This document shows, in pieces, positions 16,126 through 23,330 of a stretch of 30,149 nt of DNA. The notes beneath the pieces were generated by a model. It was given only the letters and a program-made list of their open reading frames with translations, was not told the origin of the DNA and did no database searches. Both the position numbers and the translations under genes were made by a program. Source of the stretch: Desulforhopalus sp. (GTDB lineage: Bacteria; Desulfobacterota; Desulfobulbia; Desulfobulbales; Desulfocapsaceae); the NCBI GenBank assembly GCA_023231425.1, contig JALNVI010000033.1, positions 1 through 30,149 on the forward strand, given 5' to 3'. Numbering within the stretch: the stretch's first letter is position 1; every line of letters begins with the position of its first letter.

Positions 16126-16165
16126 GGAGAGGGACAGGGGGACAGGAGAAGGGGAAAGGCAAAAG
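16126..16165. repeat. Purine-rich tract after trkH
   Basis: A 40-nt run of almost pure G and A (GGGACAGGGGGACAGGAGAA, then GGGGAAAGGCAAAAG) follows the trkH stop. A similar run (10030-10072) also precedes a palindromic element copy, so the two may be parts of one composite repeat. Confidence 0.35.
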
Positions 16166-16186
16166 ATGGTAAGACTCTTTTTTCCC

Positions 16187-16231
16187 CTGTGCCTCGAATA
16201 TGAACGAAAGACAAGATTATTCAAGGCCCAG
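16187..16231 (+). repeat. 45-nt palindromic element, copy B
   Basis: The arms CTGTGCCTCGAATA and TATTCAAGGCCCAG flank the core TGAACGAAAGACAAGAT. Compared with copy A, the outermost two pairs changed from G-C, G-C to C-G, T-A, so pairing is kept. It lies 62 nt after the trkH stop, in the trkH sense. Its right part supplies the last four codons and stop of the convergent LEA14-like gene. Confidence 0.75.
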
Positions 16232-16681
16232 TGCCGAACTCAAATTTCCCTTTTCACTGAAATGCAGTGTCGGAGAAAAACGGCCGGTGTCAATTTTGGC
16301 GGTGAACTCGTATTTAAAGGAGCTTTTGCCACTCGTAAGGAGCTGGTTGAAGAGCTTAATTCCGCCGCCGAGGTTAATGCTGGAAACGAGTTTGAGCTCC
16401 TGCTGGCCATACCCTTTGACGGTGGGCAGGTCGTTGGCGACGCCGGTGAGAATCTTGTTGTTGTCGAGGCTGACGGAGTAGACGATGCCTTCAAGGGGCA
16501 GTGGGGAGCGGTTGGGATTGATAACCTGCAGACCGATCTCAAAGCGGGGAAGAATCTCGTTGGAGGGCAGCATGCGGATACTGGTCAGGCTGACGGCGGG
16601 CTTTTCATGGCCGGGATGGAGAGCTGCACAACCACTGAGGAAGAAGACTGCGAGAAGGAATGGAAGGATTTTTTTTTGCAT
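16217..16681 (-). CDS. LEA14/WHy-domain lipoprotein
   Basis: This 154-residue protein has a lipoprotein signal with lipobox LSGC (Cys18), so it should be lipid-anchored in the envelope. The mature part is a single LEA type 2 / WHy domain: FEIGLQVINPNRSPLPLEGIVYSVSLD with the NPN signature, and the later hydrophobic strands. In other organisms this domain is linked to desiccation or hypersensitivity responses; the role in bacteria is unclear. It is the last gene of the surE-CDF-trkA run, 33 bp after trkA. Its final residues LGLE and the TAA stop are encoded inside repeat copy B, so the native end may have been replaced by insertion. Confidence 0.8.
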   Translation of the reverse strand: MQKKILPFLLAVFFLSGCAALHPGHEKPAVSLTSIRMLPSNEILPRFEIGLQVINPNRSPLPLEGIVYSVSLDNNKILTGVANDLPTVKGYGQQELKLVSSINLGGGIKLFNQLLTSGKSSFKYEFTAKIDTGRFSPTLHFSEKGNLSSALGLE

Positions 16682-16714
16682 GGTTTCTCTTTTTGTGTAC
16701 AGGGGAGTAAAAAT

Positions 16715-18130
16715 CTAACCGAGGAATAATTTTCTGACATCTTTAAGGAGCATCGACGGACAGATGACAACCACAGGCTCATTGGCCTCTATTTGGGTGT
16801 CGCCCATGGCTATTTCCCACTCGCCCCGGCGGTGGATGGCGCCAATAATCATCTTGTCGCGGAAGATGGGATCCAGTTTGGAAAGCGGTTTGCGGGTGAC
16901 AGGTGCCTTTGGCATGGGGGTCAGTTCCACAACTTCAACGTCGAATCCGTGGAGGTGTGCCACGGAGTGGAACTCGCTGCTGCGAATGAATTTTACAATC
17001 TCGTTGGCCGCCAGCACCTTCTTGTTCAGGGCGATGTCGGTGCCCGTGGATGCCGCGAGGATGAGGTAGTCCTCTTTGCCGACGAGGGAGATGGTGTGCA
17101 GCTTTTTCCTCTTCTCGTCCGTCTCTTCGTCATCTTCAATGGAGTAGAGGTGTTTGCCGAGCAGGCTGGTCATAATGTTGGTTTCATTGTCGCCGGTGCA
17201 GGTGACAAGGGTGTCCGCCGCCTGTATCCCGGCCTCGGCGAGGACATCAAGGCGGGAGCCGTCACCGTGGAGGAGCTCTACTCCCTTGAGCTGCTCGGAA
17301 AGAAGTTTTGCCCGGTCTGCATCTTTTTCCAGCAGGGTGACCGCTACCTGTTTGTTGAGAAGCTCAGCCACCCGTGCGCCGACCAGTCCGCCGCCGAGGA
17401 TGAGGACCCGCTGCTGTCGCTTCTGGGCGGTGGAAGTGAATTCCAGCACCTGGTCACGGAAGGCGGCGGGGAACATGATGGCGATATGATCGCCGGGGTG
17501 CAGTTTCTGCTGACCGTAGGGGATGATGGTGCGGATGCCCCGGGCGATGGCCGCCACCCGGAAGGGGATATCGTGGTAGCGCGCGGCAAGTTCCTGCAGA
17601 GTCAGACCGGCGATGGGGGAGCGGGGGGCGATGCCGGTGGCGAGGATGAGAATTTTACTTTCAGCCAGCTCGATGATTTCGTTGCTGTCGCTGGTCTGGA
17701 TGGTGCGGACAATCTCCTGTGAAACCAGCTCCTCAGGGTGAATAATGAGGTCGAGGTTGAGATCCTCAGCCGTGAGCAGGGAGTCCGGCTGGCCGAACTC
17801 AAGGGAGCGAACCCGGGCAATATTGCGTGGAATGCCGAGGCGATGGGCGATGCGGGCGGCCATCATGTTTACGGCATCGTTGTCGGTGACGGCGATCATG
17901 TAATCTATCTGGTTGACTCCGGCGTTCTTCCAGCAGCGAATGCTCATGGCGTCGCCTTGAATGAGGCGGGCGTCAATCTGGCCTTCGGCGAAAGCGATAA
18001 GCTGCGGGTTGGACTCAATAATGGTCACCGCCTGCTCATCATCGATGAGGCGTTTGGCCAGGTAGAGACCGACGCCGCCAAGGCCGAGGATGAGGATGTT
18101 TTCGTGTTTATTGCTCTGCTTGCCGAACAT
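16715..18130 (-). CDS. trkA: Trk potassium system NAD-binding regulator TrkA
   Basis: This 471-residue cytoplasmic protein gates the TrkH channel by nucleotide binding. It has two RCK units. The first Rossmann motif is LGLGGVG (Gly16-x-Gly18-x-x-Gly21) with acidic Glu39. The second, in VLILGGGLVGARVAELL, begins near residue 235. Each is followed by a TrkA-C type domain. The ATG at 18130 follows GGGGAATACTGAT and lies one base after the CDF stop (TGATATG), giving tight coupling. An in-frame upstream extension to 18241 was rejected because it runs through the CDF coding end. The downstream gene is the LEA14-like lipoprotein. Confidence 0.94.
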   Translation of the reverse strand: MFGKQSNKHENILILGLGGVGLYLAKRLIDDEQAVTIIESNPQLIAFAEGQIDARLIQGDAMSIRCWKNAGVNQIDYMIAVTDNDAVNMMAARIAHRLGIPRNIARVRSLEFGQPDSLLTAEDLNLDLIIHPEELVSQEIVRTIQTSDSNEIIELAESKILILATGIAPRSPIAGLTLQELAARYHDIPFRVAAIARGIRTIIPYGQQKLHPGDHIAIMFPAAFRDQVLEFTSTAQKRQQRVLILGGGLVGARVAELLNKQVAVTLLEKDADRAKLLSEQLKGVELLHGDGSRLDVLAEAGIQAADTLVTCTGDNETNIMTSLLGKHLYSIEDDEETDEKRKKLHTISLVGKEDYLILAASTGTDIALNKKVLAANEIVKFIRSSEFHSVAHLHGFDVEVVELTPMPKAPVTRKPLSKLDPIFRDKMIIGAIHRRGEWEIAMGDTQIEANEPVVVICPSMLLKDVRKLFLG

Positions 18131-18131
18131 A

Positions 18132-19094
18132 TCAGTATTCCCCGGTGACAGGTATGCATCGGTTATTTGGCAGGGGTTTGTTGCGAAAGCGTTTTGCCGG
18201 ATGATAGTGGACGAAGACCCGGCGGACGGTATCCAGCTCACTCATTATCTTTTCCTCCACCTTCGTTGCCACGGCATCGCCCTCAGCCACCCACAGGGTC
18301 GGGTGAACACCGATGACAATGTCAATCACAATGTAGACGCCAAAACGGTGGCCGGTGATCTCTTCGACATCGATAACCTGCGGGATTCCTTTGATCATGT
18401 TGCGGATTCTTTCGGTGAGTTCGGCTCCCGGGCTGGTGTTCATCAGATCGGCAGAGGCGTCACGGACGATGCCGATGCCGGTGAAGAGGATGATGATCGC
18501 GACGATCGCGCCGGCGAGGGGATCAACCCAGGTGTACCCCATGCTGCTGAAGAAGATGCCGAGGGCTGCAGCGCAGGAGGAGAGGATGTCGTTGCGGTGG
18601 TCGGCGGCGAGGGCCAGCAGGATATTGTTGCCAGTCTCGCGGCCGAGTCTCCGTGTGTAGAGCCAGAGAAAGAGTTTCAGGGCGATGGTGCCGATGGCGA
18701 CATACAGCGCCAGACTCAATTTGGACTGCTCCGGTGCGGTGCCCTGGAATTGGCCGATGATACTGCCGATCGCCGACCAGAAGATGGAGATGGCAGTGGC
18801 CATAATGAAGGAGCCGACAGCGACGGCGGCGATGGACTCCATGCGGTCGTGGCCGTAGGGGTGTTCCTTGTCGGCGGGAAGTGCGGAGATACGCATGAAG
18901 ATTTTTACTACAATACCGTAGGCGACGTCGGAGGTGGAGTTGATACCGTCGGCGAGCAGTGCCGGGCTGTGGGAGGTGAGGCCGACAACGGTCTTGATGA
19001 TCGCCAGAAAGGTGTTGGCGAAGAGACCGAGATTGACCCCGAACATCCCTTTGCGGGCGCGCTCTGCTCCGGGGAGGAGTGTTGACCCTGTCAT
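18132..19094 (-). CDS. Cation diffusion facilitator metal exporter
   Basis: This 320-residue membrane antiporter exports divalent metals against H+. It has six membrane helices then a cytoplasmic dimerisation domain (VYIVIDIVIGVHPTLWVAEG). Metal-site motifs are LLADGINSTSD in helix 2, HPYGHDRMES in the loop, and AADHRNDILSS in helix 5. The N-xxx-D / D-xxx-D arrangement resembles Mn or Fe-type CDF members more than Zn types, which is inference. The ATG at 19094 overlaps the surE stop (TGATG), so coupling decides the start; a GTG 12 bp earlier is an alternative. The trkA gene follows one base after its stop. Confidence 0.9.
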   Translation of the reverse strand: MTGSTLLPGAERARKGMFGVNLGLFANTFLAIIKTVVGLTSHSPALLADGINSTSDVAYGIVVKIFMRISALPADKEHPYGHDRMESIAAVAVGSFIMATAISIFWSAIGSIIGQFQGTAPEQSKLSLALYVAIGTIALKLFLWLYTRRLGRETGNNILLALAADHRNDILSSCAAALGIFFSSMGYTWVDPLAGAIVAIIILFTGIGIVRDASADLMNTSPGAELTERIRNMIKGIPQVIDVEEITGHRFGVYIVIDIVIGVHPTLWVAEGDAVATKVEEKIMSELDTVRRVFVHYHPAKRFRNKPLPNNRCIPVTGEY

Positions 19095-19837
19095 CAAAGC
19101 CCCCACTGTTCGCGGAAAGAGCGGAGAAATTCGTGGTTCGTGTGGTCGAGGTGGATGGGCGTGATGCTGACAAAGCCCTCCTCCAGGGCGGAGACGTCAC
19201 TGCCGCTGGTACGGTCTGAGATTGGACTGCCGCCGCCAATCCAGTAGTGGATGCGGCCGCGCGGATCGGATACTTCGAGAATGTCGCCTTCCCACTGCCG
19301 CCGCCCCTGGCAGGTGATGCGGGTCTCTCTGTTGACGTGTCCCTTCGGAATGTTCACGTTGAGCAGAGTGTTTCCCGGCAGGCCGCGTTCGAGCACCCGG
19401 GCGGCAACCCGGCGGGCGGTCTCCATGGAAAAGTCAAAATCCCAGCCGTCGGTACTGTATTCGGTGGAGAAAGCGATGGAGGGACATCCCTTCATGGTCC
19501 CTTCCACTGCAGCGGAGACGGTGCCGGAGTAGGCGATGTCATCTCCGAGGTTAGGTCCGAGGTTGAAACCGGAGACGACGAGGGCGGGCGGTTCCCGGAG
19601 CACCTTGCTGAGGCCGAGCACCACGCAGTCAGCGGGTGTACCATTGACATCATAACGGGCGACACCGTGGCGGGTGAGCTTCAGCGGCCGGTTAATCGTC
19701 AGGGAATGGGAGACGGCGGAGTTGTCTCTGTCTGGCGCAACAATAACCGTGTTGCCCAGCGTTGCCATGGCTGCTTCGAGGGCGGCAAGACCGGGGCTGT
19801 GAATACCGTCGTCGTTGGTGATGAGAATTGTGGTCAT
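19094..19837 (-). CDS. surE: 5'/3'-nucleotidase SurE
   Basis: This 247-residue cytosolic phosphatase acts on nucleoside monophosphates and is tied to stationary-phase survival. The family signature is complete: ITNDDG (Asn8-Asp9-Asp10-Gly11), DRDNSAVSHSLT, and SGFNLGPNLGDDIAYSGTV (usual form SGIN-G-N-G). It is the first gene of a four-gene minus-strand run (surE, CDF, trkA, LEA14-like) with overlapping or one-base junctions for the first three. GGGAAACAGGA precedes the ATG. It is divergent from ilvC across a 134-bp spacer. Confidence 0.95.
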   Translation of the reverse strand: MTTILITNDDGIHSPGLAALEAAMATLGNTVIVAPDRDNSAVSHSLTINRPLKLTRHGVARYDVNGTPADCVVLGLSKVLREPPALVVSGFNLGPNLGDDIAYSGTVSAAVEGTMKGCPSIAFSTEYSTDGWDFDFSMETARRVAARVLERGLPGNTLLNVNIPKGHVNRETRITCQGRRQWEGDILEVSDPRGRIHYWIGGGSPISDRTSGSDVSALEEGFVSITPIHLDHTNHEFLRSFREQWGL

Positions 19838-19888
19838 TCCTGTTTCCCTTTTGTGGCAGGAAAACCCTGCCTTGTCACGATTAATCCC

Positions 19889-19916
19889 TTGACGCTGTGA
19901 CGATAGAATATAGAAT
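19889..19916 (+). promoter_or_regulatory. Sigma-70-type promoter for ilvC
   Basis: TTGACG (19889-19894) and TAGAAT (19911-19916) are separated by 16 bp, a close match to the housekeeping consensus. Transcription would begin near 19923, about 50 nt before the ilvC start. No leader-peptide attenuator is apparent in that short leader. Confidence 0.6.
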
Positions 19917-19971
19917 GCTTTTCAGTATCGCTACGATATATTTTTATAAATTTAAGAAAAGGATCCAGAAA

Positions 19972-21441
19972 ATGAGCACAAACTACTTCAACACTCTCCC
20001 GCTGCGCAAGCAGATCGACCAACTTTCCCGCTGTCGTTTCATGGATGCGGATGAATTTGACGGCGTTGATTTCCTTAAGGGTAAAAAAATTGTCATCGTC
20101 GGCTGTGGTGCCCAGGGGTTCAATCAGGGATTGAATCTGCGGGATTCCGGGCTTGACGTAAGTTATGCCCTGCGCCAGTCTGCCATTGATCAGAAGCGGC
20201 AGTCATGGAAAAACGCCACTGAAAATGATTTCAAGGCTGGTACTTACGAAGAACTCATTCCCACTGCAGATCTGGTCATCAATCTCACTCCGGACAAGCA
20301 GCACAGCAAGGTTGTTACAGCCATTATGCCCCTGATGAAAAAAGGGGCCTGCCTCTCCTACTCCCATGGTTTTAATATTGTGGAAGAGGGGATGCAGATT
20401 CGTGACGATCTTACCGTGGTCATGGTGGCTCCGAAGGGTCCCGGTACGGAGGTTCGTGAAGAGTACAAACGTGGTTTCGGTATCCCTACCCTGATTGCTG
20501 TCCATGAGGAGAATGATCCGAAAGGTGAAGGCTGGGATATTGCCAAAGCCTACTGCTGTGGTACCGGTGGTGACCGTGCCGGTGTGCTGGAGTCCTCTTT
20601 TGTTGCCGAGGTAAAGTCTGATCTGATGGGCGAGCAGACCATCCTCTGCGGCATGCTGCAGACCGGTTCCCTGCTCTGTTTCGACAAGATGGTTGAGAAG
20701 GGCATCGACAAAGGCTATGCAGCCAAACTGATCAAGCAGGGCTGGGAGACCATCACTGAGTCGTTGAAATTTGGTGGAATCACCGCCATGATGGACCGTC
20801 TGGGCAACCCTGCAAAAATTCGTGCCTTCATCCTCTCCGAAGAGCTGAAAACCATCATGGCTCCGCTCTACGAAAAACACATGGATGATATCATGAGTGG
20901 AGAATTCTCCCGTGTAATGATGGAAGACTGGGCCAACGACGATGCCAACCTGCTTAAATGGCGTGAAGAAACCGGTAAGACCGATTTTGAAAATACCGCA
21001 GAGAGTGGTTCTCTCTCCGAACAGGAATATTACGATCACGGTATCCTGATGATCGCCATGGTTAAAGCGGGCGTTGAGCTGGCCTTTGACACCATGGTTT
21101 CCGCAGGAATCAAGCCGGAATCGGCATACTACGAATCTCACCATGAGGTTCCGCTGATTGCCAATCTCATCGCCCGTAAGAAACTCTACGAGATGAATGT
21201 TGTTATTTCCGATACTGCTGAATATGGTAACTATCTCTTCGCGAACGCCTGTATTCCGCTTCTCAAAAATTTCATGTCCAATGTTGATGTGGATGTTATC
21301 GGGAAAGGGCTTGATGTGGCAAACAACGGCGTGGATACCCTTGACCTCATTCATGTGAACGAAGCGATTCGCTATACGCTGGTAGAAGAAGTTGGTGCTG
21401 AGCTGCGATCTTACATGAGTGCAATGAAACCGATTGCCTGA
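19972..21441 (+). CDS. ilvC: Ketol-acid reductoisomerase, class II (long form)
   Basis: This 489-residue cytosolic enzyme converts acetolactate and acetohydroxybutyrate to the dihydroxy acids for valine, leucine and isoleucine, using NADPH and Mg. It parallels E. coli IlvC along its length. It starts MSTNYFNTLPLRKQ, has the Rossmann loop VGCGAQG (Gly44-Gly49), SHGFNIVE, and VVMVAPKGPGTEVREEY. The duplicated C-terminal knotted domain is typical of the long class II form. The ATG at 19972 follows AAAGGATCC. An upstream in-frame start at 19897 would overlap the promoter and was rejected. The gene has its own promoter and a strong terminator, so it is probably monocistronic. Confidence 0.97.
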   Translation: MSTNYFNTLPLRKQIDQLSRCRFMDADEFDGVDFLKGKKIVIVGCGAQGFNQGLNLRDSGLDVSYALRQSAIDQKRQSWKNATENDFKAGTYEELIPTADLVINLTPDKQHSKVVTAIMPLMKKGACLSYSHGFNIVEEGMQIRDDLTVVMVAPKGPGTEVREEYKRGFGIPTLIAVHEENDPKGEGWDIAKAYCCGTGGDRAGVLESSFVAEVKSDLMGEQTILCGMLQTGSLLCFDKMVEKGIDKGYAAKLIKQGWETITESLKFGGITAMMDRLGNPAKIRAFILSEELKTIMAPLYEKHMDDIMSGEFSRVMMEDWANDDANLLKWREETGKTDFENTAESGSLSEQEYYDHGILMIAMVKAGVELAFDTMVSAGIKPESAYYESHHEVPLIANLIARKKLYEMNVVISDTAEYGNYLFANACIPLLKNFMSNVDVDVIGKGLDVANNGVDTLDLIHVNEAIRYTLVEEVGAELRSYMSAMKPIA

Positions 21442-21469
21442 TTTTCTATGCAGGTGTAAAGCAGGTTAA

Positions 21470-21513
21470 GGCGGAGCGGGGAAAACCCTGTTCCGCCTCT
21501 GTTGTTTCTCTTT
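21470..21513 (+). terminator. Intrinsic terminator after ilvC
   Basis: GGCGGAGCGGGG (21470-21481) pairs with CCCTGTTCCGCC (21486-21497) through 12 pairs, two of them G-U, around an AAAA loop. A T-rich tail (TCTGTTGTTTCTCTTT) follows. Confidence 0.85.
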
Positions 21514-21525
21514 ACGGTGGAACAC

Positions 21526-21568
21526 TTGAATTTTGCGCTGCTTTAGAGTAATTTTCTTTAAATATAAC
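21526..21568 (+). promoter_or_regulatory. Possible promoter region for the comEA-like gene
   Basis: Candidate boxes are TTGAAT (21526-21531) with TAATTT 17 bp later, and a better -10-like TATAAC at 21563-21568 without a good partner. Placement just after the ilvC terminator supports a new start in this gap. Confidence 0.35.
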
Positions 21569-21621
21569 GCCTGTGCATATCTGAAGTTGCGCGGGTCCCC
21601 ACTCATTCCATGGAGGATATG

Positions 21622-21966
21622 ATGAAATTTACTCGTTTCTGTGTCGCTCTGCTTTGTGCTGCCGGCCTTGTGGCCGCTCCCATGACTGCTTCTTTTGCCG
21701 CTTCCAGCACTGACAACGTTACCTCTACCGTCAGTAAAAACGTGGAGACAACGAAAAAGGCTCTTCCTGCGGCGAAGAGTATCTCTTTGAACAAGGCGAC
21801 TGCCGATGAGTTGACCGCTGTTCCTGGCATTGGGCCGAAGACTGCCGAGGCGATTGTGCAGTATCGCAAGGTTAACGGCAACTTTGAGTCAGTGGATGAC
21901 CTGAAAAAGATTAAAGGTATTGGTGAAAAAACACTGCAGAAGATAGCCATGTTCTTTACGCTGTAA
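21622..21966 (+). CDS. Secreted ComEA-like helix-hairpin-helix DNA-binding protein
   Basis: This 114-residue exported protein has an N-terminal signal peptide (KFTRFCVALLCAAGLVAAP) with probable cleavage after SFA near residue 26. A Ser/Thr-rich spacer follows, then a ComEA-type double helix-hairpin-helix: LNKATADELTAVPGIGPKTA and KKIKGIGEKTLQKIAMFF. In competent bacteria such proteins hold incoming DNA in the periplasm; no other competence genes are visible here. The start is fixed by GGAGG at 21612-21616, five bases before the ATG at 21622. An earlier in-frame ATG at 21610 overlaps that site. It is probably a single gene followed by a hairpin terminator. Confidence 0.88.
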   Translation: MKFTRFCVALLCAAGLVAAPMTASFAASSTDNVTSTVSKNVETTKKALPAAKSISLNKATADELTAVPGIGPKTAEAIVQYRKVNGNFESVDDLKKIKGIGEKTLQKIAMFFTL

Positions 21967-22080
21967 TTTACGGCGGGCATATCTCTTGTTGAATGGGACA
22001 TCGAATAATCGCCCCTCTTCTTCGGACAGTCAAAATTTTATCCTCGGGATATTTAAATTATACCTGCGGTAAATTTTCTC

Positions 22081-22125
22081 CTGTGCCGCGAAGATGAACG
22101 AAATACAAGGTTATTCAAGGTCCCC
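22081..22125 (+). repeat. 45-nt palindromic element, copy C
   Basis: The core TGAACGAAATACAAGGT and right arm TATTCAAGGTCCCC are clear. The left arm CTGTGCCGCGAAGA has drifted and no longer pairs at several positions. It lies 115 nt past the comEA-like stop, in the same sense. Confidence 0.75.
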
Positions 22126-22132
22126 TGAAGGT

Positions 22133-22180
22133 AAAGCGGCTGCATTCCCAGGGGATGTGGCCGTTTCTGTTTTTTCTTTT
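22133..22180 (+). terminator. Intrinsic terminator-like hairpin
   Basis: AAAGCGGC-TG-CATTCCC pairs with GGGATG-TG-GCCGTTT, with a TG/TG internal loop, two G-U pairs and a very short loop. The T-rich tail CTGTTTTTTCTTTTC follows. It probably ends transcription from the comEA-like gene after repeat copy C. Confidence 0.6.
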
Positions 22181-22347
22181 CTCGTCCGGAGAAGAGAAAA
22201 GGATGGAGAACTGTAGAGGACGGTGAAGGGTGGTGAGCATACTTTTACTCAAAAAATAAAAATTGTTTCTCAGGGCAGGTCTTTCCAGACAGCACAACAA
22301 ATTTACGGAAGGAGCTGTGGGAATTTTAACAATAAAAGGCATCTGGT

Positions 22348-23307
22348 ATGATTCGTACACTTCTTTCTTTTCTCGCAGCAGTTGCTTCGGGAATACAAGT
22401 CTGGTTGATTATCACCAAAGGTGAGGGCTTCTGTATCAACGATGGCTGTGATGTGGTGGAGAAGCTGACCACCATCCCTTCGCTTTATTTCTATGGGCTT
22501 GGTGCCCTGTTCTTTGCTCTTATCTGTCTCTGTTCCGCGGTGGCACGTTTGGCGGAGTCCGAGGTTGCGGATAAGTGTGCTGGTTATATGCTCACTGCCG
22601 GAATGGCGGCGGAAGGGGTGTTAATTTTCTTTCAATATTCGGTGGCGCATACCTTTTGTGGTTCCTGCCTGGTTGTGTTTGCCTTTATTGTCCTGTTAAC
22701 CCTGTTCAGTGGGATGGACCAGATAATGCGCGGACTGACTGCTTTCTGTGCGGTGCTTATTGCCGCCTTTGCGCTGCAGTTTGACGCCGGTGGGGCAGGA
22801 AAATCACTTACCTTTGGTACCATGGCGACGTATGCCGAGCAGGGCAACGACAAAACCATTACCCTGCTCTTCTCAGAGACCTGTCCGCACTGCGAGAAGG
22901 TTATTGACTATCTGCAGGAGGAGAGCTCCTGTAACGTCAGGTTTAACCCCATTGAAAAAAGAACCAAACCCTTTAGTTTCGCAGGGGCGTTGATGCATAC
23001 CAGCTATGATCCCTCTGCCAATATCGGTTTCATGCGCAGCATTGGTGTTGGCTCAATTCCTATTCTTATAGTCCCCGGCGGCGGGGACATGAAGTACGAA
23101 ATTCTTAACGGTACAAATCAGATTCTTCCCTGGCTGGAAAGGAATTGTCGGTTTTCTGCCGATAAGAAGACCACAGCGGTTTCTGCTGAAAATGTGGATG
23201 AGGGGAGCGGGATGTCCACCGTTCCTGATACCAGCAGTATCCTGTTGCCCGTTGTCGCGCCGCAGAACGATGACGACAAGTGCAGGACGGGAGTGCCGGG
23301 TTGCTAA
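22348..23307 (+). CDS. VKOR-thioredoxin-like disulfide-forming membrane protein
   Basis: This 319-residue inner-membrane protein probably forms disulfides in exported proteins using quinone, as the DsbB-like VKOR family does. The N-terminal helices carry the loop pair Cys29/Cys34 (FCINDGC) and the quinone-side Cys104-G-S-Cys107 (FCGSC). The C-terminal half is a thioredoxin-like domain with Cys179-P-H-Cys182 (ETCPHCEK) and a cis-Pro-like segment GSIPILIV. Fusion to a thioredoxin partner is known in this family. The tail adds an acidic DDDK stretch and two further cysteines (CRTGVPGC). With menA nearby, menaquinone is the plausible electron acceptor. The glycosyltransferase gene follows 23 bp downstream. 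Confidence 0.85.
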   Translation: MIRTLLSFLAAVASGIQVWLIITKGEGFCINDGCDVVEKLTTIPSLYFYGLGALFFALICLCSAVARLAESEVADKCAGYMLTAGMAAEGVLIFFQYSVAHTFCGSCLVVFAFIVLLTLFSGMDQIMRGLTAFCAVLIAAFALQFDAGGAGKSLTFGTMATYAEQGNDKTITLLFSETCPHCEKVIDYLQEESSCNVRFNPIEKRTKPFSFAGALMHTSYDPSANIGFMRSIGVGSIPILIVPGGGDMKYEILNGTNQILPWLERNCRFSADKKTTAVSAENVDEGSGMSTVPDTSSILLPVVAPQNDDDKCRTGVPGC

Positions 23308-23330
23308 ACAATTTTCGGAATGAGATAAAC

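Larger units (their letters stand above)
21967..22347. other. 381-bp gap between comEA-like and VKOR genes
   Basis: There is no gene here. It contains palindromic element copy C (22081-22125) and, 8 bp later, a terminator hairpin. The remaining 167 bp before the VKOR-like gene are AT-rich and may hold its promoter, but no boxes stand out. Confidence 0.5.

Noticed and set aside
16793..17722. Long plus-strand open frame opposite trkA (and similar ones at 18090-19085 and 27427-28359)
   Set aside because: They are antisense shadows of trkA, the CDF gene and the aspartate kinase, whose motifs are clear on the minus strand; the shadow proteins show no family features.
18131..18241. N-terminal extension of trkA
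   Set aside because: It would lie within the CDF coding sequence, and the ATG at 18130 starts directly before the Rossmann fold with a good GGGGAA.
19917..19971. Attenuator or riboswitch ahead of ilvC
   Set aside because: The leader is only about 50 nt with no branched-chain-codon peptide or alternative hairpins.
20203..21354. 383-codon minus-strand frame inside ilvC
   Set aside because: Shadow of a strongly conserved gene; no ribosome binding site or motif.
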